The translations under genes and the position numbers were made by a program. The notes under the pieces are model-generated. The model searched no databases. It was not told the origin of the DNA and was given only the letters and a program-made list of their open reading frames with translations. From Polyodon spathula (lineage: Eukaryota; Chordata; Actinopteri; Acipenseriformes; Polyodontidae): a DNA stretch of 64,000 nucleotides. Shown one piece after another: positions 1 through 9,098 of this stretch (positions within the stretch are counted from its first letter, which is position 1; every line of letters begins with the position of its first letter). The stretch is from assembly GCF_017654505.1 (NCBI RefSeq), contig NC_054540.1, positions 41,914,554 to 41,978,553 on the forward strand, in the 5' to 3' direction.

Positions 1-756
1 TAGTTTGCTTTTCTAAAATTGTAAACCTTAGCTTTAGTCTTTACTTTTGGGGATTTAAAAAACACTTCAAATGAGACCATGTTGTGGTCTGAGTTTGCCA
101 GTGGTTCTCTGACCTCTGTTTTAGTTATTCTATCTTCGTTATTTGAAAAGACTAAATCAAGGCATGCCTCCCCTCTAGTGGGTGCCTTCACAAATTGTGT
201 TAGGAAGCAGTCATTTGTCATTTCCACCATTTCTATTTCATCCTTCGCGCTACCCACCGGGTTTTCCCATTTTATTTGGGGGAAGTTGAAATCCCCCATT
301 AGTATGGCTTCTCCTTTGCTACACACATTTCTAATGTCATTGTATAACAGATTATTGTGCTCACCGTCTGAATCTGGCGGTCTATAGCATGCTCCTATTA
401 TTATGCCTTTTGAATTTTTGTCTGTTATTCTGACCCATATTGATTCGGTTTTATTTTCTTTGTCCAGGTTTAACACCTGGGCTTCAAGACTGTTTCTTAT
501 GTATAGCGCTACCCCTCCTCCTCTTCTGTCCTGCCTGTCTTTCCTATACAGTGTATACCCACAAATATTATATTCGTCCCCATCACTCTCAGATAACCAC
601 GTTTCTGTAACACCTATCACATCATAGTTACCTGTTAGTGCAGTAGCTTCAAGTTCTAGAATTTTGTTTCTGATACTTCTAGCATTTAGATAAATACATT
701 TAATGGTTGTCTTACCTGAGTTGTTGTTCTTGTTTTGATGCGGTCTCCCTTCTGTT
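1..756 (-). CDS. CR1 ORF2, apurinic-like endonuclease domain (partial)
   Basis: Read on the minus strand from about 756 down to the window edge, this frame has no stop. Visible endonuclease motifs in order are YLNARSIRNK (N-terminal Asn block), GVTETWL (catalytic Glu), YRPPDSDGEH, LMGDFNFP (the Asp/Asn block) and NSDHNMVSF (the Asp-His block). These are the blocks of the APE-type endonuclease that nicks the target in CR1/Jockey-group LINEs. No early ATG is present after the ORF1 stop, so translation probably depends on re-initiation or an internal start. The open frame suggests a young copy. The continuation (reverse transcriptase) would lie left of position 1. Confidence 0.85.
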
Positions 757-784
757 TTTTTGTTGATTTCTCCCCCCTTCCTTT

Positions 785-1732
785 CTAGTTTAAATGCTTC
801 CGAACCTGCTCGAGGATCTTTTCTCCGAGTAGACTAGTTCCCTTGTTATTTAAATGCAGTCCATCCCGTCTATACAGATAGTCCTCGTTGTAGAATGTGG
901 TCCAATGATCAAGATAGGTGAAGCCTTCCCGTGTGCACCACGTCTTCAGCCATTTGTTTTGATTAATTATTTCCAGCTGTCCATATGGTCCTTTGCAAGG
1001 TGCGGGTAGTATACCAGAAAATACCACAGTTTTGGTTTTCTCTTTTAATTTCCTTCCTAGCTCTCTGAATTTGTTTTGCAGGGATTTTGGTCTGTCTCTT
1101 CCAATGTTGTTTGTACCGATGTGGACGACTACTACCGGGTCGTCTCCTGTCCGTTCTAGGAGCCTGTCCACGTTCTCAGTGATGTGCTTGACCGAGGCTC
1201 CCGGAAGGCAGCACACTGTTGTAGTAAGGGGGACCAAACTGCGAATTGAACTTGCTGTGTTTCTCAATATGGAGTCCCCAACAATCATGACCTCCCTTCT
1301 TTTTGCTGTCTGGTCACCACTGTCAATAGGGTCCTGGATGTTGTTCCTTTCATTCTCTTGTTGTTGGTTCTGCTCATCAAAATTCTGAAGTGACTCAAAT
1401 GTGTTGGTTGTTTTGATTTCTGGTGGTTGTGTTTGTCGAAGTTTCTTTTTTTCCCTGCTTCTGCCTACCTGAACCCAGCTGTTCTGACCTTCTATCTCCC
1501 TGGTGGCTTTCAGTCTGTTAGGGGTGATGCAGACTTCCATGAATTGTGGGTGTGCCAGTTCCTCAAGATCCTATTGCTGTCTCACTTCTTCCAGCTCCAT
1601 TTCTAGCATACTTACTAGTTTATGCAAATCCTGGATCGCGCGGCACTTTACGCACACTTGGTTTAGCTCCACTGGGTTTTCTCGGATTTCCCATATCAAG
1701 CAGGTGTCACAGATTACTGGCTTGAAGACCAT
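785..1732 (-). pseudogene. CR1 ORF1 with N-terminal zinc finger and SGNH-type esterase, one nonsense codon
   Basis: The frame starts at an ATG at 1730-1732 and encodes an N-terminal C4-type zinc finger (CDTC ... CVKC) followed by a helical stretch. A single TAG at 1571-1573 interrupts it. The open remainder from 1540 is 251 residues and carries an SGNH/GDSL hydrolase-like domain. Numbering from that internal Met, the blocks are GDS at 88-90 (nucleophile Ser90), LPGA at 122-125, HIGTNN at 140-145 and DGLHLN at 226-231 (the Asp-His pair). Esterase domains of this kind are known in CR1 ORF1 proteins, where they are thought to help membrane or RNP interactions. Apart from the one stop it looks functional. 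Confidence 0.85.
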
Positions 1733-1871
1733 GTTGAGGTTTTTTTTTTTTTTTAAGTTTAATTTCTTCTGCAGCCGTCAACCTGCTTTCAACCTGCTTC
1801 GAAACTGCTCTGTACTTTTCCACGCCTGTACTTCTCCCACTCGCTGTCGCTTCCACTCGCTGTCGCTGGGA

Positions 1872-2547
1872 AGTGTAGCGGTGATGCGGTGCAGGAGTGA
1901 CAGGCAGACAATGATAATCCAGTGAAAAGTGCTTTATTGCTTTTCCAGGTGTGGTGACTGACAAATAAATCAAGCCCCAGCAATACACAACGATGTGTAA
2001 AGCTTGGGGATAACAGAAATAGGGCACAGTCCCGAACAGAGACAAACAGATGGTCACCAGTCCTGGGTGAGTGCAGTCGTGAGGGTGGTGGTGAAAACAC
2101 AGATACGGTTTTGTGCAAGGGTGCTGTGGACAGTGCTGACCCTTTGTGACAGCTCCAGAGTTGTGCTTTAACTGTCTATAGTGAAACAAATACAGACAGT
2201 TAATAAACAAACACAACACGTATATCACAAAACATTGCAAGTTCCTCTCTTGCTCCTTCTCTCTTCAAACGTTTTACCAAAACGAAGGAAAAGATCAGCG
2301 TTACCCTGGCCCCTATATGTAATCCTGCATGACATCTAGGCCTTATTACTTGCAGCTGCCCTTCGTTTACCTTTCAGGTCAATATGGTCCTACAACAGAT
2401 TCTCGCTTCCTTCCAGGCTGACCAACTTCCCAGTCCCAGAAACTAACTGTCAGGCCAGCCCTTCCAGATACTTCTCCTCTTGTTCTTTAGCGCTCTCCCT
2501 GGTCAGGAGGGAGATTTAACATCAGAACTCATTGTATTTCTGTCACA
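1872..2547 (-). mobile_element. Solo LTR of the Gmr1-like Ty3/gypsy family
   Basis: Read on the minus strand it starts TGTGACAG at 2547 and matches, block by block, the LTRs of the element at 18295-23521. Shared blocks include the fragment around GATTACATATAGGGGC and the 3' part reading TGTCTGCCTGTCACTCCTGC. No internal region is attached, so it is a solo or truncated LTR. The right edge (about 1872, GCTACAC) is approximate because the homology stops there. No target duplication was found. It sits between an L1-Tx1 fragment and the CR1 leader. Confidence 0.75.
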
Positions 2548-2554
2548 CTCCTCC

Positions 2555-2714
2555 ACCGTTCCCAAAAGAATCTAAAACATTTTAATAAATAACTATCTTT
2601 TAGAAGTTTAGTATTAAAATGCCAATAAGACGAATAAACGTGCACATGCAATAGGGATAATCATATTCAAACTGACCAAACTATGATCAGATAGACCTGT
2701 GGGGTGAATAGTAC
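2555..2714 (-). mobile_element. L1-Tx1 LINE (copy 1), endonuclease/RT linker fragment
   Basis: Minus-strand translation gives SPTGLSDHSLVSLN near 2700 and, after a frame change, YWHFNTKLLKD and FRFFWERW. These match the corresponding part of the other L1-Tx1 copy (SPTSLSDHSLVSV, YWHSNTALIND and FNFWGRD at 15500-15680). This piece directly continues the endonuclease fragment at 5874-6042 once the LTR element between them is removed, which confirms an insertion into a LINE. It is cut off on its left by the solo LTR. Confidence 0.75.
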
Positions 2715-3129
2715 TGTGGCAGGCTGGCGAGTGGATAGAGGCCCAGAGACAGACTGCAGTTCAAAAAAATAACTATTTTATTATAAATAAACAAAAAATA
2801 AAGTGCACAAGGGCAAAATAACAGATACTCAAACACAAATAAAGCAAAAACAAAACTCACAAAAATAAAGTTTCCAGGCTGGGCAATGCCTTCACTGGAT
2901 TTAGAAAATTCAAAAACCACAAAACAAACACCAACCTGCTTCCTCAGCTCCCTCTCCCCAAATGAGAAGCAGAGGCCTCCTTTTATATCAGGTGGCTGGG
3001 CGCTGATTGATCGTTAATCAACCTAATCAACTAATCAACCCCAGCCACCTGAACATAATAAACCCAGGCAGGCAGGGGAAGTTAACCCCATCCCTGCCAA
3101 TTTAAAGGGCAGAGCTTTGCTCTGCCACA
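2715..3129 (-). repeat. LTR (3' LTR of the gag-like element)
   Basis: A 415-bp repeat bounded TGTGGCAGG...GCCACA on the plus strand. It is the 3' LTR because the coding frame and the polypurine tract read on the minus strand toward it. The minus strand contains a TATAAAAG box (about 2972) and several AATAAA-like signals in the A/T-rich stretch around 2770-2860. Confidence 0.9.
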
Positions 3130-5380
3130 CACCTCCCCCCATGTACAACGTACACCGGCCGCAATCGGCCAACTCCCCCCTTCCCCCCACCCTCCCCACC
3201 CCCCTCCCCCCAAGAGTCCAATTATGTCCCTTGGGTGGGCTGTTATGGTGGGTGGTGGTGGGCGGGGTTGATGTCGGAGCCCCCAAGCCTTCTTTGGTTG
3301 AGGGGGCCCCGAATCTCCAAGGTAGCATGGCGACGGCGGCCCGGCTCCCTCTGGTGGCGGAGGCGGCGGCGGCCCGGCTCCCTCTGGTGGCGGAGGCGGC
3401 GGCGGCCCGGCTCCCTCTGGTGGCGGAGGCGGCGGCGGCCCGGCTCCCTCTGGTGGCGGAGGGCGACGGCGGCCCGGCTCCCTCTGGTGGCGGCGGCGAC
3501 GGCGGCCCGGCTCCCTCTGGTGGCGGAGGCGGCGACGGCGGCCCGGCTCCCTCTGGTGGCGGAGGCGGCGACGGCGGCCCGGCTCCCTCTGGTGGCGGAG
3601 GCGGCGACTGCGGCCCGGCTCCCTCTGGTGGCGGAGGCGGCGACTGCGGCCCGGCTCCCTCTGGTGGCGGAGGCGGCCCCTCCCTCTCGGGCTCTGAGAG
3701 CAGCGGCGGCTCCTCCTCCCTCTCTGGCTCTGGGAGCGACGGCAGCTCCTCCTCCCTCTCTGGCTCTGGGAGCGACGGCCGATCCTCCTCCCTCTCTGGC
3801 TCTGGGAGCGACGGCAGATCCTCCTCCCTCTCTGGCTCTGGGAGCGACGGCAGATCCTCCTCCCTCTCTGGCTCTGGGAGCGACGGCAGATCCTCCTCCC
3901 TCTCTGGCTCTGGGAGCGACGGCAGATCCTCCTCCCTCTCTGGCTCTGGGAGCGACGGCAGCTCCTCACCCCTCTCTGGCTCTGGGAGCGACGGCAGCTC
4001 CTCCTCCCTCTCTGGCTCTGGGAGCGACGGCAGATCCTCCTCCCTCTCTGGCTCTGGGAGCGACGGCAGCTCCTCACCCCTCTCTGGCTCTGGGAGCGAC
4101 GGCAGCTCCTCACCCCTCTCTGGCTCTGGGAGCGACGGCAGATCCTCCTCCCTCTCTGGCTCTGGGAGCGACGGCAGCTCCTCACCCCTCTCTGGCTCTG
4201 GGAGCGACGGCAGCTCCTCACCCCTCTCTGGCTCTGGGAGCGACGGCAGCTCCTCACCCCTCTCTGGCTCTGGGAGCGACGGCAGATCCTCCTCCCTCTC
4301 TGGCTCTGGGAGCGACGACAGCTCCTCACCCCTCTCTGGCTCTGGGAGCGACGGCAGCTCCTCACCCCTCTCTGGCTCTGGGAGCGACGGCAGCTCCTCA
4401 CCCCTCTCTGGCTCTGGGAGCGACGGCAGCTCCTCCTCCCTCTCTGGCTCTGGGAGCGACGGCAGATCCTCCTCCCTCTCTGGCTCTGGGAGCGACGGCA
4501 GATCCTCCTCCCTCTCTGGCTCTGGGAGCGACGGCAGATCCTCCTCCCTCTCTGGCTCTGGGAGCGACGGCAGATCCTCCTCCCTCTCTGGCTCTGGGAG
4601 CGACGGCAGCTCCTCACCCCTCTCTGGCTCTGGGAGCGACGGCAGCTCCTCACCCCTCTCTGGCTCTGGGAGCGACGGCAGCTCCTCACCCCTCTCTGGC
4701 TCTGGGGACGACGGCGGCTCCTCACCCCTCTCTGGCTCTGGGGACGACGGCGGCTCCTCACCCCTCTCTGGCTCTGGGGACGACGGCGGCTCCTCACCCC
4801 TCTCTGGCTCTGGGAGCGACGGCAGCTCCTCACCCCTCTCTGGCTCTCGGGAAGGCGGCTCACCTCTCTTTATTGGAGTGACCGGTGGATCTCCCATGTC
4901 TACCGCCAGGTAATTAACCACCATGAGGGCAACCTCTGGGAAGGAGGCCGGGTGGTGTTGTTCCTCCCACTGTTCCCACCTCTCCCCATCTCGACGCCAC
5001 AGCGTGTTGATAACTATGGGGAGATCGTGGACGAGGTCTGCCTCAGGGTGCATCAACCAGTCCCAGATCTCCTGGGACGGTGGTGAAGGTGGTGGTGCTG
5101 GAGGTAGTGGGGTGGCCCCTGATGCCCGGGGTGAACACGGCACCTCTTCCTGGGCCTGGTTGTAGGGGCATCCTGCCCAGTTGTGGCCGTCCTCCTCACA
5201 CCGGCCACACCAGTTTGCCGGTGGCACGTCTGGGCAGGACCGCCAACGATGGTCCTCCTTCCCACACCAGGAACACCAGGGGAAGAGGCTGGCCGGGTCC
5301 TCCAGCGGTGGCTGCAGCAGCTTACATTTCTTCAGCTGCTGCTTGTCCTGCCTTTTCCACTGTCTGCTCTTCTTTCCCAT
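3035..5380 (-). CDS. Gag-like protein: two CCHC zinc knuckles, 12-residue acidic repeats, Pro-rich tail
   Basis: This is a 781-residue open frame starting MGKKSRQWKRQDKQQ. A basic N-terminus precedes two adjacent CX2CX4HX4C knuckles, CSWCGKEDHRWRSC and CGRCEEDGHNWAGC (about residues 36-66). Next comes a unique Trp-rich segment (IWDWLMHPEADL, TLWRRDGERWEQWEEQ), then roughly 30 copies of a 12-residue unit of the type PERGEELPSLPE. A block of PPPPPEGAGPPS units follows, then a short tail that ends inside the 3' LTR. Zinc knuckles in an LTR element normally belong to nucleocapsid and bind RNA; here they are N-terminal, which is unusual. The repeat number differs from the copy at 7616-9098. Function beyond RNA binding is not inferable. 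Confidence 0.75.
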   Translation of the reverse strand: MGKKSRQWKRQDKQQLKKCKLLQPPLEDPASLFPWCSWCGKEDHRWRSCPDVPPANWCGRCEEDGHNWAGCPYNQAQEEVPCSPRASGATPLPPAPPPSPPSQEIWDWLMHPEADLVHDLPIVINTLWRRDGERWEQWEEQHHPASFPEVALMVVNYLAVDMGDPPVTPIKRGEPPSREPERGEELPSLPEPERGEEPPSSPEPERGEEPPSSPEPERGEEPPSSPEPERGEELPSLPEPERGEELPSLPEPERGEELPSLPEPEREEDLPSLPEPEREEDLPSLPEPEREEDLPSLPEPEREEDLPSLPEPEREEELPSLPEPERGEELPSLPEPERGEELPSLPEPERGEELSSLPEPEREEDLPSLPEPERGEELPSLPEPERGEELPSLPEPERGEELPSLPEPEREEDLPSLPEPERGEELPSLPEPERGEELPSLPEPEREEDLPSLPEPEREEELPSLPEPERGEELPSLPEPEREEDLPSLPEPEREEDLPSLPEPEREEDLPSLPEPEREEDLPSLPEPEREEDRPSLPEPEREEELPSLPEPEREEEPPLLSEPEREGPPPPPEGAGPQSPPPPPEGAGPQSPPPPPEGAGPPSPPPPPEGAGPPSPPPPPEGAGPPSPPPPEGAGPPSPSATRGSRAAAASATRGSRAAAASATRGSRAAAASATRGSRAAVAMLPWRFGAPSTKEGLGAPTSTPPTTTHHNSPPKGHNWTLGGRGVGRVGGRGELADCGRCTLYMGGGVWQSKALPFKLAGMGLTSPACLGLLCSGGWG
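3340..3690. repeat. GC-rich tandem repeat, units of about 33-36 bp (Pro-rich coding)
   Basis: About ten units of the type GGCCCGGCTCCCTCTGGTGG followed by a GGCGGAGGCGGC-like spacer. Read on the minus strand the later ones encode PPPPPEGAGPP, while the leftmost have shifted composition and encode Ala/Arg-rich sequence. The unit length keeps the frame open. Confidence 0.9.
3695..4850. repeat. 36-bp minisatellite in the gag-like ORF (about 30 units)
   Basis: Tandem units of 36 bp with core GGCTCTGGGAGCGACGGCAG. The main variants are an AGATCCTCCTCC versus AGCTCCTCACCC half and a GGGGACGACGGCGGC subtype near 4700-4800. On the minus strand each unit is 12 codons, so copy number can change without breaking the frame. 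Confidence 0.95.
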
Positions 5381-5458
5381 TTTTTTTTTTCAAAAAAAAA
5401 AAAAAAATAAATACTGCTCTGAGCCTCTAGGTGGCGCTATCCCACTTCTGACACCAAA

Positions 5459-5873
5459 TGTGGCAGGCTGGCGAGTGGATAGAGGCCCAGAGACAGACTG
5501 CAGTTCAAAAAAATAACTATTTTATTATAAATAAACAAAAATAAAGTGCACAAGGGCAAAATAACAGATACTCAAACACAAATAAAGCAAAAACAAAACT
5601 CACAAAAATAAAGTTTCCAGGCTGGGCAATGCCTTCACTGGATTTAGAAAATTCAAAAACCACAAAACAAACACCAACCTGCTTCCTCAGCTCCCTCTCT
5701 CCCAAATGAGAAGCAGAGGCCTCCTTTTATATCAGGTGGCTGGGCGCTGATTGATCGTTAATCAACCTAATCAACTAATCAACCCCAGCCACCTGAACAT
5801 AATAAACCCAGGCAGGCAGGGGAAGTTAACCCCATCCCTGCCAATTTAAAGGGCAGAGCTTTGCTCTGCCACA
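5459..5873 (-). repeat. LTR (5' LTR of the gag-like element)
   Basis: This 415-bp repeat is nearly identical to 2715-3129 and to 9099-9514. On the minus strand it carries a TATAAAAG box (about 5732), giving a promoter reading toward the gag-like frame. AGTAC follows at 5874-5878 as one half of the target duplication. Confidence 0.9.
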
Positions 5874-6042
5874 AGTACATTAAGAATAACAATTTAATTG
5901 ATGCTTAAAAACATAAAATGTATCTGGTAGAGCTAAACAAATATTCCCATCATTCCTTTTAGCCCAGGTATACTGCTTCACATTTAGATTCATTACTCTC
6001 CACACATCCACCATATCCTGTGCTGTTAGAACAGTAACCAGC
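5874..6042 (-). mobile_element. L1-Tx1 LINE (copy 1) endonuclease fragment, between LTR and CR1
   Basis: The minus strand encodes LVTVLTAQDMVDVWRV, NVKQYTWAKRNDGNIC and FYVFKHQLN, matching the VDVWRN...YTWVK...MARLDRC region of the other L1-Tx1 copy at about 15700-15830. Its right edge is the 8-bp duplication TAACCAGC that flanks the CR1 insertion. Its left edge is the AGTAC duplication of the LTR element. An almost identical duplicate lies at 9515-9683. Confidence 0.8.
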
Positions 6043-7507
6043 ATGCCATCATGCAGCAGTCTCTTGACACAGGGGTGGTACCGACAGACTGGAAAATTGC
6101 AAACGTAATACCGATCCACAAAAAGGGAAACAAAACTGAACCAGGTAACTACAGACCAGTAAGCCTGACTTCTATTATATGCAAACTTATGGAAACTATA
6201 ATAAGATCCAAAATGGAAAATTACCTATATGGTAACAGGGTATCCTGGGAGACAGTCAACATGGTTTTAGGAAAGGGAGATCGTGCCTAACTAACTTGCT
6301 TGATTTTTTTGAGGATGCAACATCGATAATGGATAATTGCAAAGCATATGACATGGTTTATTTAGATTTCCAGAAAGCTTTTGACAAAGTCCCGCACAAA
6401 AGATTAATTCTCAAACTGAACGCAGTTGGGATTCAAGGAAACACATGTACATGGATTAGGGAGTGGTTAACATGTAGAAAACAGAAAGTACTGATTAGAG
6501 GAAAAACCTCAGAATGGAGTGTGGTAACCAGTGGTGTACCACAGGGATCAGTATTAGGTCCTCTGCTATTCCTAATCTACATTAATGATTTAGATTCTGG
6601 TATAGTAAGCAAACTTGTTAAATTTGCAGACGACACAAAAGTAGGAGGAGTGGCAAACACTGTTGCAGCAGCAAAGGTCATTCAAAATGATCTAGACAAG
6701 ATTCAGAACTGGGCAGACACATGGCAAATGACATTTAATAGAGAAAAGTGTAAGGTACTGCACGCAGGAAATAAAAATGTACATTATAAATATCATATGG
6801 GAGATATTGAAATTGGAGAAGGAATCTATGAAAAAGACCTAGGAGTTTTTGTTGACTCAGAAATGTCTTCATCTAGACAATGTGGGGAAGCTATAAAAAA
6901 GGCTAACAAGATGCTCGGATACATTGTGAAAAGTGTTGAATTTAAATCAAGGGGAAGTAATGTTAAAACTGTACAATGCACTAGTAAGACCTCATCTTGA
7001 ATATTGTGTTCAGTTCTGGTCACCTCGCTACAAAAAAGATATTGCTGCTCTAGAAAGAGTGCAAAGAAGAGCGACCAGAATTATTCCGGGCTTAAAAGGC
7101 ATGTCATATGCAGACAGGCTAAAAGAATTGAATCTGTTCAGTCTTGAACAAAGAAGACTACGTGGCGACCTAATTCAAGCATTCAAAATTCTAAAAGGTA
7201 TTGACAGTGTCGACCCAAGGGACTTTTTCAGCCTGAAAAAAGAAACAAGGACCAGGGGTCACAAATGGAGTTTAGAAAAAGGGGCATTCAGAACAGAAAA
7301 TAGGAGGCACTTTTTTACACAGAGAATTGTGAGGGTCTGGAATCAACTCCCCAGTAATGTTGTTGAAGCTGACACCCTGGGATCCTTCAAGAAGCTGCTT
7401 GATGAGATTCTGGGATCAATAAGCTACTAACAACCAAACGAGCAAGATGGGCCGAATGGCCTCCTCTCGTTTGTAAACTTTCTTATTTTCTTATGTTCTT
7501 ATGTTCT
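6043..7507 (+). mobile_element. CR1 LINE, 5'-truncated (reverse transcriptase to tail), copy A
   Basis: It begins within the RT domain and ends in the family tail, repeats of TTCTTATG. It is flanked by an 8-bp duplication TAACCAGC at 6035-6042 and 7508-7515. The inserted strand is opposite to the L1-Tx1 LINE that hosts it. The tail sequence AGATGGGCCGAATGGCCTCC is shared with the copies at 9684, 35030, 56917, 26905 and (inverted) 25795. Confidence 0.92.
6051..7430 (+). pseudogene. CR1 reverse transcriptase, copy A (two frameshifts)
   Basis: The translation shows the RT core: VIPIHKKGNK and YRPVSLTSI (fingers), DFQKAFDKVPH (first catalytic Asp), SGVPQGSVLGPLLFL, and LVKFADDTKVGG (the catalytic Asp pair). 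The C-terminal region follows, with LEYCVQFWSPRYKKD and RVWNQLPSNVV. Compared with the duplicate at 9692, two small insertions shift the frame: TC near 6243 and a G near 6954. The sequence is therefore split over three frames and cannot make the full protein. Confidence 0.9.
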
Positions 7508-7615
7508 TAACCAGCTCCTTAACTGACCTGGGGTGAGGCTCAGGGCCATTTCTGTCTAGTTTGTCGTCAGCTGTACAGTTAAAATCACCAGCTATTAAAA
7601 CCACCTCTTCAGCCT
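7508..7615 (-). mobile_element. L1-Tx1 endonuclease fragment ending at the duplication junction
   Basis: The minus strand encodes VVLIAGDFNCTADDKLDRNG and PHPRSVKELVKN, the APE-type block of L1-Tx1 copy 1, identical to 11142-11250. It stops abruptly where CAGCCTG runs into the 36-bp minisatellite (GGGAGCGACGG) at about 7615, the breakpoint of the tandem duplication. Confidence 0.85.
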
Positions 7616-9098
7616 GGGAGCGACGGCAGATCCTCCTCCCTCTCTGGCTCTGGGAGCGACGGCAGATCCTCCTCCCTCTCTGGCTCTGGGAGCGACGGCA
7701 GATCCTCCTCCCTCTCTGGCTCTGGGAGCGACGGCAGATCCTCCTCCCTCTCTGGCTCTGGGAGCGACGGCAGCTCCTCACCCCTCTCTGGCTCTGGGAG
7801 CGACGGCAGCTCCTCACCCCTCTCTGGCTCTGGGAGCGACGGCAGCTCCTCACCCCTCTCTGGCTCTGGGAGCGACGGCAGCTCCTCACCCCTCTCTGGC
7901 TCTGGGAGCGACGGCAGATCCTCACCCCTCTTTGGCTCTGGGAGCGACGGCAGCTCCTCACCCCTCTCTGGCTCTGGGAGCGACGGCAGCTCCTCACCCC
8001 TCTCTGGCTCTGGGAGCGACGGCAGCTCCTCACCCCTCTCTGGCTCTGGGGAGCGACGGCAGCTCCTCCTCCCTCTCTGGCTCTGGGAGCGACGGCAGCT
8101 CCTCCTCCCTCTCTGGCTCTGGGAGCGACGGCCGATCCTCCTCCCTCTCTGGCTCTGGGAGCGACGGCAGATCCTCCTCCCTCTCTGGCTCTGGGAGCGA
8201 CGGCAGATCCTCCTCCCTCTCTGGCTCTGGGAGCGACGGCAGCTCCTCACCCCTCTCTGGCTCTGGGAGCGACGGCAGCTCCTCCCCCTCTCTGGCTCTG
8301 GGAGCGACGGCAGCTCCTCACCCCTCTCTGGCTCTGGGGAGCGACGACCGCTCCTCACCCCTCTCTGGCTCTGGGGACGACGGCGGCTCCTCACCCCTCT
8401 CTTGCTCTGGGGACGACGGCGGCTCCTCACCCCTCTCTGGCTCTGGGAGCGACAGCAGCCCCTCGCCCCTCTCTGGCTCCCGGGAAGGCGGCTCACCTCT
8501 CTTTATTGGAGTGACCGGTGGATCTCCCATGTCTACCGCCAGGTAATTAACCACCATGAGGGCAACCTCTGGGAAGGAGGCCGGGTGGTGCTGTTCCTCC
8601 CACTGTTCCCACCTCTCCCCATCTCGACGCCACAGCGTGTTGATAACTATGGGGAGATCGTGGACGAGGTCTGCCTCAGGGTGCATCAACCAGTCCCAGA
8701 TCTCCTGGGACGGTGGTGAAGGTGGTGGTGCTGGAGGTAGTGGGGTGGCCCCTGATGCCCGGGGTGAACACGGCACCTCTTCCTGGGCCTGGTTGTAGGG
8801 GCATCCTGCCCAGTTGTGGCCGTCCTCCTCACACCGGCCACACCAGTTTGCCGGTGGCACGTCTGGGCAGGACCGCCAACGATGGTCCTCCTTCCCACAC
8901 CAGGAACACCAGGGGAAGAGGCTGGCCGGGTCCTCCAGCAGTGGCTGCAGCAGCTTACATTTCTTCATCTGCTGCTTGTCCTGCCTTTTCCACTGTCTGC
9001 TCTTCTTTCCCATTTTTTTTTTTTTTTTCAAAAAATAAATAAATAAATAAATACTGCTCTGAGCCTCTAGGTGGCGCTATCCCACTTCTGACACCAAA
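7616..9098 (-). mobile_element. Truncated duplicate of the gag-like element interior
   Basis: This repeats the 5' part of the internal region at 3128-5458, from inside the minisatellite to the primer-binding-like site next to LTR 9099-9514. It has about 22-24 of the 36-bp units instead of about 30 and lacks the Pro-rich block, the polypurine tract and a 3' LTR. The break is at the 7615 junction. A G insertion near 8339 and length changes near 8050 and 8283 put the repeat units into different frames. Confidence 0.88.
8318..9031 (-). pseudogene. Gag-like protein duplicate, N-terminal part
   Basis: 237 residues starting MKKKKKMGKKSRQWKRQ, with the same two CCHC knuckles (CSWCGKEDHRWRSC, CGRCEEDGHNWAGC) and the Trp-rich segment as the 781-residue copy. 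The frame breaks after only four to five acidic repeat units. The rest of the repeat array continues in another frame. Near identity of the N-terminal part to the first copy indicates a recent duplication. Confidence 0.8.

Larger units (their letters stand above)
1..1740 (-). mobile_element. CR1-clade LINE, 5' half (ORF1 plus ORF2 endonuclease)
   Basis: On the minus strand ORF1 (785-1732) is followed by an ORF2 frame that stays open to the window edge. ORF2 lies in a different frame and overlaps the end of ORF1. The same ORF2 sequence recurs at 26155-26870, and CR1 reverse-transcriptase copies occur at 6043, 9684, 35030 and 56917, so this is a repeat family. The 5' side (about 1740-1870) reads as a short untranslated leader with a 15-nt A run just before the ORF1 start. 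Reverse transcriptase and the 3' tail are off-window. Assignment to CR1 rests on the ORF1 esterase, the endonuclease motifs and the tail seen in the other copies. Confidence 0.88.
2715..5873 (-). mobile_element. Complete LTR retrotransposon, gag-like ORF only (apparently non-autonomous)
   Basis: Two nearly identical direct repeats of 415 bp (2715-3129 and 5459-5873) begin TG and end CA. They are flanked by a 5-bp target duplication AGTAC (2710-2714 and 5874-5878). On the minus strand a primer-binding-like site, TGGTGTCAGAAGTGGG, lies 2 nt inside the 5' LTR (5441-5456). A polypurine tract, GGGGGGAGGTG, abuts the 3' LTR (3130-3140). The only long coding frame is the 781-codon gag-like ORF; no protease, reverse transcriptase or integrase motif is visible. 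It must have been mobilised in trans, presumably by a Ty3-type element, given the same TGGTGTCAG start of the primer site as the Gmr1-like element at 19019. It is inserted in an L1-Tx1 endonuclease region. Confidence 0.9.

Noticed and set aside
3117..4913. Long plus-strand frames (598 and 548 codons) over the minisatellite as real genes
   Set aside because: They are by-products of a stop-free repeat whose unit is a multiple of three. The minus frame has the start, the zinc knuckles and the correct orientation between primer site and polypurine tract.
4923..5516. Plus-strand frames opposite the zinc-knuckle region
   Set aside because: Shadows of the minus-strand gag-like gene; identical shadows occur at 8556-9046 and have no domain.
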